A stretch of 10,487 nt of DNA from OMOG01 sp041485845 (GCA_041485845.1 JBGPKH010000291.1:1-10487), one strand, 5' to 3'. Counted from the first letter of the stretch, positions 1 through 6,151 are shown. The notes: generated by a model from the sequence alone, not told the origin. Program-made: numbers and translations.

Positions 1-657
1 CCGGAGGGGGAAACGGGAAAGGGGGCGATCAAACTCCTTGCTGCCGCAGGCTATTGGCCACAACCTGCCGACCAGCCACCCTGTCGGTAACTCCTTCCAT
101 CCACTCAAAAGCCGGAATTCCCCCTTTCCCTGCAACTGCTCCGGTGACATGTATTGCAGCGTGCCGAGAATCTGCCCCTTGCCGGTCAGCGCCTGCGTCA
201 TGGTGGCATCGCCGGCTGCCACCGCCGGCCCCATCTTCGCCAGCCCAAAATCGAGGAGCTTCACGCCCGCCCGCGTCAACAGAATGTTGCCCGGCTTCAG
301 GTCGCGGTGGGTGATGCCGTTCTTGTGCGCTGCGTCGAGCGCGTCGCAAATCTGCGCAGCGTATTTCAACGCCTGATCGAGCGGAAGGCGTCCTTTGATC
401 GGTTGGCCATCAATGTACTCCATGACGAGATAGTTGGGGCCGACGTCGTGCAGGGTACAGATGTAAGGGTGATTCAGGGCGGCGACGGCTCGTGCCTCGC
501 GCTCGAAGCGCTCGGAGAACTCCTCATTCGAGACCTTGATGGCGACGATGCGGTCCAGGCGCGTATCGCGCGCCTTGTACACCTCGCCCATGCCGCCTGC
601 GCCGATTGGCGCCAGGATCTCGTAGGGGCCGAGACGCGTCCCGGCGGAGAGGGACAT
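1..657 (-). pseudogene. Ser/Thr protein kinase (PknB-type), N-terminal part, disrupted
   Basis: The minus-strand frame opens with ATG at 657-655 and stays open to the window edge (219 codons). It reads as a Hanks-type kinase. The Gly-rich loop GAGGMGEVY is at residues 19-27, the ATP-binding Lys is K41 in VAIK, a likely alpha-C Glu is E54, the hinge is LVMEYIDG, the catalytic loop HRDLKPGN is at 117-124, DFG is at 136-138, and the activation-segment end GTLQYMSPEQLQGK lies just before residue 179. From about residue 179 (position 123 downwards) the kinase signal stops. The expected DxxxFG-type helix-F segment is absent from all three minus frames, so this is replacement by unrelated sequence rather than a simple frameshift. 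Such kinases normally continue into the C-lobe and often a sensor or TPR region. Upstream there is GGGAG 11 nt before the ATG and a TAGAAT hexamer closer in, so the start could be SD-led or leaderless. The gene is divergent from the RNase gene. Confidence 0.8.
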
Positions 658-662
658 GATCG

Positions 663-668
663 ATTCTA
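663..668 (-). promoter_or_regulatory. -10-like TAGAAT upstream of the kinase start
   Basis: TAGAAT on the minus strand ends 5 nt before the kinase ATG, so transcription from it would begin at or next to the start codon (leaderless mRNA). No good -35 hexamer is visible at 16-18 nt. GGGAG a little further upstream could instead be a Shine-Dalgarno site, in which case this hexamer is chance. Confidence 0.25.
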
Positions 669-748
669 CTCCCGTTAACCCGCCGGCCGTACAAAACTGG
701 ATTTTGCTCACCTTCGGCAATGAGCAGTACCTGGCTAACATAACGGGT

Positions 749-1390
749 ATGCACGGAGGAAGATTCGGGAGACTTGTCATGGTCTTGCTCGCCGCGGTTT
801 CTGCGACGGCGCAGCCGCGGCAGCCGGCATTCGACTACTACCTGCTCAACCTCTCGTACGCGCCGGATTTCTGCGCGCAGCCCGCGGGGAACCGGGATCC
901 TCGCGAGTGCGGTGCGGGACGGCGCGTGGGGTTCATCGTCCACGGATTGTGGCCGCAAGCGGAGACCGGGCGGGGTCCGGAGCGGTGTGGATCGGCGAGG
1001 CCGGTCTCACGGGACGTCGTGCGGGCGATGTTGAATTACATTCCCACGGAATCGCTGATCCAGCACGAGTGGACCAATCACGGCACGTGCAGCGGGTTGA
1101 GCGCGGCCGAGTATTTCGCAGCGGTGCGGAAGGCGCGCGATGCGGTGACGATTCCCGGCGATTTGAAAGAGGCGGGCCGCGAGGTGAGGCTGCGGCCCTC
1201 GGACATCGAAGCGCGATTCGCGGCGGCCAATCCGCGGTTTCCGAAGGAGGCGTTCCGGGTGACGTGCTATCGGGACGGCGAGTTGCAGGAGGTGCGGATC
1301 TGCTTCGGCAAAGATCTGTCGCCGCGCGCGTGCGGCGCAAGCGCCGGTGCCTGCCGCGTGGGAACCGTGGTGATGCTGCCGGTGCGGTAG
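749..1390 (+). CDS. Secreted ribonuclease T2 family protein
   Basis: 213 aa. RNase T2 enzymes are non-specific endoribonucleases that cleave via a 2',3'-cyclic phosphate and act in the periplasm or outside the cell. Both family signatures are present: CAS I as FIVHGLWPQ (catalytic H65) and CAS II as HEWTNHGTC (E107 and H111). The mature N-terminus FDYYLLNLSYAPDFC resembles bacterial RNase I. A signal peptide (residues 1 to about 21) has Arg at 5 and 8 and a hydrophobic stretch ending in ATA. I chose ATG 749 because it gives a basic n-region. ATG 779 has the better Shine-Dalgarno (GGGAG, 7 nt spacing) but leaves a signal with no positive charge. An in-frame ATG at 656 would overlap the kinase start and is unlikely. 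Many relatives have Lys where N110 stands (HEWxKHGTC). The gene converges with the phosphodiesterase gene, leaving 17 bp between stops, and no clear terminator is seen there. Confidence 0.88.
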   Translation: MHGGRFGRLVMVLLAAVSATAQPRQPAFDYYLLNLSYAPDFCAQPAGNRDPRECGAGRRVGFIVHGLWPQAETGRGPERCGSARPVSRDVVRAMLNYIPTESLIQHEWTNHGTCSGLSAAEYFAAVRKARDAVTIPGDLKEAGREVRLRPSDIEARFAAANPRFPKEAFRVTCYRDGELQEVRICFGKDLSPRACGASAGACRVGTVVMLPVR

Positions 1391-1407
1391 CGGCGGCGCC
1401 ACCTTCG

Positions 1408-2283
1408 CTATCTCGGGTGGTAGGTCTTCAGATACGCGATCAACTCCGCCGGGTCGTCCGAGATGATCGCGTCGACCTTCGCCTCGATCATGCGGTCCCA
1501 ATCGGCGGGCTTGTTCACCGTCCAGGGCACTACCTGCAGTCCGGCTTTGTGCGCGGCTTCCACCTTGGCCGCGGTCACCAAACTGAAATTTGGCGACACG
1601 ATGCCGGCCTGCGCTTCTTTCGCGATCGCGGTGAAGTCGCGGCGGTCGGATTCCGTGAGTGCCGAGAGGCGGATCTCGGGCGCAAGTTTCTTCATCGCGA
1701 TCAGAGTGCGAAAGTCGAACGACTGGAGGATGATTCGCTTTTCGAGCTTGTATTCGCGGATCTTGGCGAGCACCATCCTGGCGAACTCGTCGGGCGCGGG
1801 CGTGTATTCGGGCTTGTCGGGGAAGCTCTTGGTCTCGATGTTGTAATCGAACGTGCCGCGACTGGCGAGGCGGAAGACGTCGTCGAGAGTGGGGACACGC
1901 GTGCCCGGCGCCGGCTTCTGGTTGGCGAAGAGGGGATTGCGTACGGCGCCGCAGTCCCATTGGCGGACTTGCTCGAGAGTCAGTTCGTGGATCACCGCGG
2001 TTGGTTGCGGACCTCCGGTGCAGACCGGGCCGCGGAGAATCGGGTCGTGGGAGATCACGATGACGTTGTCCTTGGTCACCGCCATGTCCATTTCGAGCGC
2101 GTCGACTCCGGCCTGGAGGGCGTATTCGAAGGCGGGCAGCGTGTTCTCGGGCATGCGGGCGCGCGCGCCGCGGTGGCCGTGGACCAGGATGCGGGGCGCG
2201 TCGGCGGCGCGGGCGAGCATGGGGATGAAGCCAAGGATCGAGAGGGTGAGGTACGGTAGGGCGGTTCGATGGGGCATCGCCAT
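1408..2283 (-). CDS. Secreted glycerophosphodiester phosphodiesterase (GlpQ-like)
   Basis: 291 aa from ATG 2283, or 289 aa from a second ATG at 2277 (MAMPHR). The GDPD family hydrolyses glycerophosphodiesters, the deacylated phospholipids, to sn-glycerol-3-phosphate and an alcohol using a metal-dependent TIM barrel. The hallmark residues are visible: HRGARARMPENT with catalytic H37, EMDMAV with metal ligands E64 and D66, and SHDP with H79. A signal peptide covers about residues 1-27 (hydrophobic LTLSILGFIPMLA, then ARA-A), so the enzyme should act in the periplasm. VPWTVN near the C-terminus is also typical of the family. The reading frame extends further upstream, antisense to the transporter gene, but that extension has no homology features and I exclude it. 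The gene is divergent from glpT with only 33 bp between them, the same functional pairing as glpTQ of E. coli in a different arrangement. No Shine-Dalgarno is visible. Confidence 0.9.
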   Translation of the reverse strand: MAMPHRTALPYLTLSILGFIPMLARAADAPRILVHGHRGARARMPENTLPAFEYALQAGVDALEMDMAVTKDNVIVISHDPILRGPVCTGGPQPTAVIHELTLEQVRQWDCGAVRNPLFANQKPAPGTRVPTLDDVFRLASRGTFDYNIETKSFPDKPEYTPAPDEFARMVLAKIREYKLEKRIILQSFDFRTLIAMKKLAPEIRLSALTESDRRDFTAIAKEAQAGIVSPNFSLVTAAKVEAAHKAGLQVVPWTVNKPADWDRMIEAKVDAIISDDPAELIAYLKTYHPR

Positions 2284-2284
2284 C

Positions 2285-2290
2285 AGTATA
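2285..2290 (-). promoter_or_regulatory. -10-like TATACT at the phosphodiesterase start
   Basis: TATACT on the minus strand sits one base upstream of ATG 2283 and 7 nt upstream of ATG 2277. If it is a real -10 box, transcription would start at or next to ATG 2277, giving a leaderless mRNA and favouring the shorter protein. There is no Shine-Dalgarno sequence to contradict this. No clear -35 box was seen. Confidence 0.3.
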
Positions 2291-2316
2291 GGATATGCGT
2301 AGATGGTACAGACCTC

Positions 2317-3660
2317 ATGACGACCAGCCTGTTTCGGCCCGCTCCGGCCATTGCGCGGGTTTCCGACGCCGAGATTCGGAAACTGTATCCCGCAATGCGC
2401 TGGCGGATTCTGGAATCGACGTTCATCGGGTATGCCACGTTTTATTTCGTGCGCAACAACCTGCCGGTGGTCTCGAAGGAGATGGGGCAGGCGCTGGGGT
2501 ATGGTAAGGCGCAGATCGGCGACATGCTGGCGCTCACGGCGATCGCGTACGGGATCGGCAAGTTTCTGATGGGGGCGTGGTCGGACCGCAGCAATCCGCG
2601 GTACTTCATGCCGGCGGGGTTGCTGCTGACGGCGTTGTGCAATTTTCTTTTCGGCGCGGCGAGCAGCTATCCGGTACACCTGGCGTTGTGGACCCTGAAC
2701 GGGCTGGTGCAGGGGATGGGCTGGGCTCCCTGCGGGCGGTCGCTGGGGCACTGGTACAGCGTGCGCGAGCGCGGCACGGTCTTCGCGTTTTGGAACATCG
2801 CACACAACGTGGGCGGCGGGTTGACGGGGCTCATCGCGGCGTACAGCACGGCGTGGATGGGGTGGCGGTCGGCGTTTTACGTGCCCGGCGTGCTGGCGGT
2901 GATGTGCGCGGTGTACCTGGTCTTGCGGCTGCGCGACACGCCGCAATCGGTGGGACTGCCGCCGGTGGAGGAGTACCGCAACGATTATCCTGAGGCGGGA
3001 GGCCGCGACCGCGAGGAGGAACTCGGCACGCGCGAGCTGCTGGTGAACTATGTTCTCAAGAACCGCTACCTGTGGGTGTTCGCGGCGGCCAATTTCTTCG
3101 TGTACATCGCGCGCTACAGCATGCTGGATTGGGGACCCACGTACCTGAAGGAAGTGAAGCGCGCGAGCCTGGAGGACGGCGGATACAGCACCGCGATCTT
3201 CGAGTTCGCGGGGATCTTCAGCACCATCCTGATGGGGTGGCTCTCGGACAAGACCGGCGGGCGGCGCGGAATGATCAGCCTCATTTGCATGGTCCCGGTG
3301 TTCCTGGCGTTCGGCGGCATTCTGTACACGCCGCCCGGCATGCTGTGGCTGGACCTCACGCTGTTCGGAATCGTGGGGTTCTTCGTGTACCCGCCGGTGA
3401 TGCTGCTGGGCGTCACGGGGCTGGATTTCAGCTCGAAGAAGGCCGTCGGGACCGCGGCGGGGTTCATCGGACTGTTTGGATACCTGGGCCGCACGGCGCA
3501 GGGCAAGGGTTTGGGAACACTGGCGGAACGCTACGGGTGGGATGCGGCGCTGTACGCGATTCTGGCATGCACACTAGCGGGAATCGCACTTCTTGGCTTG
3601 ACGTGGAGATTGAAACCGCGCGCGATTGGTGCGCGAGCCAAAGCGGGCACCGCAGGGTAG
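2317..3660 (+). CDS. glpT: Glycerol-3-phosphate:phosphate antiporter (GlpT-type MFS)
   Basis: 447 aa, close to E. coli GlpT (452 aa). GlpT is a 12-helix inner-membrane major facilitator that exchanges cytoplasmic phosphate for external sn-glycerol-3-phosphate. Key positions align with the substrate-site residues known from E. coli: R46 in FYFVRNNL (R45), H163 in WNIAHNVGGG (H165) and R266 in FVYIARYSMLDW (R269). The central block MGWAPCGRSLGHWYS, followed by RERG, is the organophosphate:Pi antiporter signature, and DTPQSVGLPPVEEY marks the central cytoplasmic loop between the two six-helix halves. I chose ATG 2317 because the N-terminus then has the usual GlpT length; the frame opens at 2269, inside the phosphodiesterase gene. 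No Shine-Dalgarno is obvious. The related sugar-phosphate carrier UhpT is the alternative, but the motifs favour GlpT. Confidence 0.92.
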   Translation: MTTSLFRPAPAIARVSDAEIRKLYPAMRWRILESTFIGYATFYFVRNNLPVVSKEMGQALGYGKAQIGDMLALTAIAYGIGKFLMGAWSDRSNPRYFMPAGLLLTALCNFLFGAASSYPVHLALWTLNGLVQGMGWAPCGRSLGHWYSVRERGTVFAFWNIAHNVGGGLTGLIAAYSTAWMGWRSAFYVPGVLAVMCAVYLVLRLRDTPQSVGLPPVEEYRNDYPEAGGRDREEELGTRELLVNYVLKNRYLWVFAAANFFVYIARYSMLDWGPTYLKEVKRASLEDGGYSTAIFEFAGIFSTILMGWLSDKTGGRRGMISLICMVPVFLAFGGILYTPPGMLWLDLTLFGIVGFFVYPPVMLLGVTGLDFSSKKAVGTAAGFIGLFGYLGRTAQGKGLGTLAERYGWDAALYAILACTLAGIALLGLTWRLKPRAIGARAKAGTAG

Positions 3661-3721
3661 GGAACGCAGAGTGCGGCTGACGGCTCGCACCTCGAGCGAC
3701 AACAACGAGATTCTGATCTCT

Positions 3722-4452
3722 TCTGGCGACATCCCGCAGCACCTTCGGCGTCATCCCGTTGCCCCAGACTCGGCCGGTCTTGTTGATCGATCGAAAGAGC
3801 GCGCCCTCGGTGATGCCACTGGCCCCCTTCCATGCGTCGACGGCATCCTTCACCCACCCCGGGATCGGAACGGTACGGATGTGCCCGGCCTGCCGAGAAG
3901 GTCCGCGATGACCCAATGCTCCTCTCGCAATTGGATCGTATCGATGCGCAGGGCAAGCAACTCGCCGCGGCGGAGTCCGCATCCGATCAGCATGGCGAGG
4001 ATCGCGTAATTCCGCTTACCGCGGAGCGAATCGCGGTCCACACCTGCCAGAAGCCGCTTGCCCTGCTCGGCCGTAAGCCAATTCCCGACACGGACTCCAA
4101 TCCGCCGCACTCCTTTGACCCGTCGAATCCCGGCCGCAAGCTCCGGACTGAGGAGGCCGGAGTCGGCAGCATCATACGCGACCCGTCGGACGGCCGCGAG
4201 GCGCAAGTTGATCGTCGTCGGTGCGTACAGTTTCTGTTCGAGAAAGATTCTGTATCGCAGGACGACGGTACGATTGAATGCGAGGCGCGGCTCTGAGCAA
4301 TACCAGTCCACGAAATCGGTGATAGCGCGGTCATAGGTCCGCTGGCCGCTCGGGGACGTAAGGCTGTTCAGTACCGCTGCTTTCGACTGTTCGAGGTCGG
4401 GAAGGGCCAGCACTCGCTTTGGTGGGCGCTTCCTTTTTCGCGGTTTCGACAT
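3722..4452 (-). pseudogene. Tyrosine recombinase/integrase, frameshifted and C-terminally truncated
   Basis: The start is ATG 4452 with a strong Shine-Dalgarno AGGAGG at 4462-4467 (9 nt spacing). The N-terminus is basic (SKPRKRKRPPKR). A SAM-like core-binding domain covers about residues 25-110 (TYDRAITDFVDWY, then TTINLRLAAVRR). The catalytic domain carries box I GLRRGELLALR with catalytic R161. At 3887-3894 the frame breaks: after EEHWVIADLLG the continuation AGHIRTVPIPGWVKDA lies in another minus frame. Restoring one A (GGCAGGCC to GGCAAGGCC) rejoins them as LLGKAGHIRTVPIP, which is the expected beta-hairpin with its catalytic Lys. Homology runs on to about KVLRDV (near 3728). The HxxR, H/W and nucleophilic Tyr region is then missing. 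It is probably an inactive remnant, 60-odd bp from the end of glpT and divergent from the antitoxin gene. Confidence 0.85.
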
Positions 4453-4524
4453 CGGCGACGGCCTCCTTGACCGTCAACTTCAATGCCGCCGCGGCCGCGT
4501 GGATCGCGAAAGCGTAGAATGGAA

Positions 4525-4530
4525 TGAGGG
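4525..4530 (+). promoter_or_regulatory. Shine-Dalgarno deciding the antitoxin start
   Basis: GAGGGG lies 8 nt before ATG 4539. The same frame also has an ATG at 4524, but that one overlaps this site and would add only MRGPA, so 4539 is preferred. Confidence 0.6.
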
Positions 4531-4538
4531 GACCAGCC

Positions 4539-4757
4539 ATGGAGGTCACGCTACCAGCCGATTTGAGAAAGCAGGTCGAGCAAGAACTCGCCAGCGGCCG
4601 GTATCACAGCCGGGATGAACTGATCGAACAGGCTGTCAGGCACTTCCTCGATGAGCGTCAACGTGGGCAACGGCGGCTCGATGCCCTCCGGAGAATCGGC
4701 CAGGCCGTTGATCAGGCCGGCCTGTATGAGCGAGTGCTGGGTCCCGACCGGGAATGA
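4539..4757 (+). CDS. ParD-like ribbon-helix-helix antitoxin
   Basis: 72 aa. The N-terminal half fits a ribbon-helix-helix (CopG/ParD) fold: a short strand MEVTLPADL, helix LRKQVEQELASG, the turn RYHSRDELI, then a second helix IEQAVRHFLDER. The pattern 'SGRYxSRDEL...AVRxFLDER' is characteristic of ParD-type antitoxins, whose N-terminus binds operator DNA as a dimer and whose C-terminal tail blocks the toxin. The charged tail (residues 40-72) would be the toxin-binding part. The stop overlaps the toxin start (ATGA at 4754-4757), which implies translational coupling in a two-gene operon. Autoregulation is typical of the family, but no clear operator palindrome was identified. The partner is a PIN protein rather than the usual ParE. 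Confidence 0.8.
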   Translation: MEVTLPADLRKQVEQELASGRYHSRDELIEQAVRHFLDERQRGQRRLDALRRIGQAVDQAGLYERVLGPDRE

Positions 4758-5310
4758 CGAGCGCACCGCTCGTCTTACTGGACGCATGCGTTCTCGCCAA
4801 CTTCTCACTCTGCGACACGCTCCTGCGCCTTGCAGAGCCGCCGCGGCTGTATGAGCCGAAGTGGTCAGACGAGATCATCCGGGAGACGATCCGCACTTTG
4901 GAATTGAAGCTCGGTTGGCCGAGCGCTTTGACTGCCCATCTTGATGGGGAACTGCGCGCTCACTTCAGCGAGGCATGGATCGGCGGTTACGAGGTACTGA
5001 CTCCGCGGATGACGAACGATGAGAAGGATCGCCATGTGCTGGCGGCCGCTGTCCACGGCCAGGTGCCCATTATCGTCACTTTCAATCTTCGCCACTTCAG
5101 ACGCGAACATTTGGAGCCGTTGGGCATCCGCGCGTTGCACCCGCAGTCTTTCTGATCGAGATCTTCCGCCAGGAGCAGCCGGCGGTGATGACAAAACTGG
5201 AGCAGCAGGCGGTCGACCGTGGCCGCAGCTTGCGGCAACTTCTCGATATCCTAAGCGCCACTGTCCCCGACTTTGTAGCGATCGTTTCGGCCGCGATCTC
5301 AATGAAATAA
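4754..5310 (+). pseudogene. PIN-domain ribonuclease toxin (VapC-like), tail out of frame
   Basis: ATG 4754 overlaps the antitoxin stop. PIN toxins are Mg2+-dependent RNases that cleave tRNA, rRNA or mRNA. The acidic site is visible: D10 in LLDACVL, E40 in WSDEII and D92 in NDEKDRHVLAAA, followed by IIVTFNLRHF. The annotated frame stops at TGA 5153-5155, giving 133 aa. A continuation in a second frame (5149-5310) starts FLIEIFRQEQPAV and ends at TAA 5308-5310. It follows HPQS exactly where PIN_3-type relatives read HPxxFL and carry a helical tail of about 50 aa. One missing base at 5147-5151 explains the break, and the joined length (about 186 aa) suits the family. All catalytic residues lie before the break, so a shortened active toxin is possible. 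Otherwise it is decayed, or the base is a sequencing error. Confidence 0.8.
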
Positions 5311-5812
5311 AGACGGCTTACCCTCAGGCCGGGTGGATTCCTCACGAGTAGTCGCGCAGCGTTTATCGATGTATCGGCTCTGGACGGTTCACTGAGCATC
5401 CGGTGGTTGGGACCGGCGAAGCCCTCGGTTGCAGGGCCGTAGCCCGATTGGGACCGGTTGAATGCTATTTTGGCCTTATGACATTCCACCCGTCCGAGAC
5501 ACCCACCTCGGACGGGCGGGCTGCCCCGGCAATGTTCCTCCAGTAAGGTTGCCGATACCCGGCCCCCGAGCCGCCAGGAACCAGCCCGCCCCGACCACTC
5601 CAACCATAACAGGCAAAGATCCCCCGAATCCGCGCCTCTCCAAAAACCCGTTAACAAGTTTTTTCGCAAAATTTTCTGAATGATTTCAATGAGTTCCGGA
5701 TTTCTGGACCCGTGAACCTGATTTTCGTCTGGTATATGGGTACTAGGAGGAACTAACGCATGATCGCTCCACTCTACCCATCGCCGTCTCCCGCCGGAGC
5801 TCCTGGAAGTTC
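5311..5812. other. Intergenic stretch with no convincing gene
   Basis: No frame shows recognisable protein motifs. Contents seen: a 10-nt direct repeat TTGGGACCGG at 5407-5416 and 5448-5457; a perfect 10-bp hairpin at 5489-5516; an AT-rich patch around 5645-5700; and a strong Shine-Dalgarno plus ATG at 5745-5762 leading into a 147-codon frame that looks non-coding. Short hydrophobic frames on the minus strand (for example 5476-5607) are not supported. Confidence 0.6.
5489..5516. repeat. 10-bp perfect inverted repeat (hairpin)
   Basis: CCCGTCCGAG at 5489-5498 is the exact reverse complement of CTCGGACGGG at 5507-5516, with an 8-nt loop. It lies 179 bp after the end of the toxin tail. It could terminate transcription of the toxin-antitoxin operon, but no T-run follows. 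Confidence 0.6.
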
Positions 5813-5948
5813 CGGGAGGCGCATCTTGCGAAAAAACCCGCCCAGATGCGCCTCCCGATTTCAGGCCGCCTCCGCAACCGGCAGAAACAAAGCAACTTAC
5901 AGCGCCGAGATGAATAACTTGGCACACCCTGAAATTATGCGCCTCCCG
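5813..5948. repeat. Structured repeat module A
   Basis: A perfect 14-bp inverted repeat pairs 5813-5826 (CGGGAGGCGCATCT) with 5844-5857 (AGATGCGCCTCCCG) across a 17-nt loop. A 79-nt core follows (5858-5936). Then 12 nt of the right arm recur in direct orientation at 5937-5948 (ATGCGCCTCCCG). The core is related to that of module B: 5871-5941 and 6017-6087 match at 56 of 71 ungapped positions (79%, counted by eye). No protein in the window is associated with it. Confidence 0.8.
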
Positions 5949-5959
5949 GCGGCCGCCCG

Positions 5960-6091
5960 TTGTGACGCATCGCTCCCAAAATACTCTCCCCATGCGTCAC
6001 AAAATTGCGCTCCCTATCCGCAACCGATAGAAAAAAAGCCACTTACAGCAGCGATAATAACAACTCGACACACCCGGCAATCATGCGTCAC
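5960..6091. repeat. Structured repeat module B
   Basis: Same architecture as module A with different arm sequences. A perfect 11-bp inverted repeat pairs 5960-5970 (TTGTGACGCAT) with 5992-6002 (ATGCGTCACAA) across a 21-nt loop. A core of about 80 nt follows, and the right arm recurs at 6082-6091 (CATGCGTCAC, identical to 5991-6000). The module begins 11 bp after module A ends. Confidence 0.8.
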
Positions 6092-6127
6092 GTGCCACCT
6101 GAACCAGCGGCTGGAGCACCCCCCGGC

Positions 6128-6151
6128 GTGGGACAGGTCCCCGACCTGCCC
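6128..6151. repeat. GTGGGACAGG palindromic repeat, upstream copy
   Basis: GTGGGACAGG begins an imperfect hairpin: CAGGTC (6134-6139) pairs with GACCTG (6143-6148) over a 3-nt loop, with a mismatch and two more pairs outside. It shares the ten-base start with the hairpin right after the receptor gene. It resembles short dispersed palindromes seen in GC-rich genomes. Confidence 0.5.

Noticed and set aside
907..2259. 450-codon plus-strand open frame across the RNase and phosphodiesterase genes
   Set aside because: It crosses two well-supported genes in other frames and its product is Arg/Gly/Val-rich without motifs. It is a typical GC-rich shadow.
2284..2946. N-terminal extension of the phosphodiesterase frame antisense to glpT
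   Set aside because: The signal peptide begins at 2283/2277, and the upstream residues are low-complexity antisense of a conserved transporter.
3709..3722. GAGAT/ATCTC hairpin as terminator of glpT
   Set aside because: The stem is only 5 bp, AT-containing, and not followed by a T-run on the plus strand.
5476..5607. 43-codon minus-strand frame with a hydrophobic segment
   Set aside because: No good ribosome binding site, no recognisable family, and its 3' part coincides with the 10-bp hairpin. The hydrophobicity alone is not enough.
5097..5993. 298-codon minus-strand open frame
   Set aside because: It overlaps the toxin end antisense, runs through the hairpins and module A, has Cys/Gly/Arg-rich composition and no recognisable domain.
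5813..6091. CRISPR array or retron non-coding RNA
   Set aside because: Only two units with diverged cores and differing arms, no cas genes, and no reverse transcriptase in the window.
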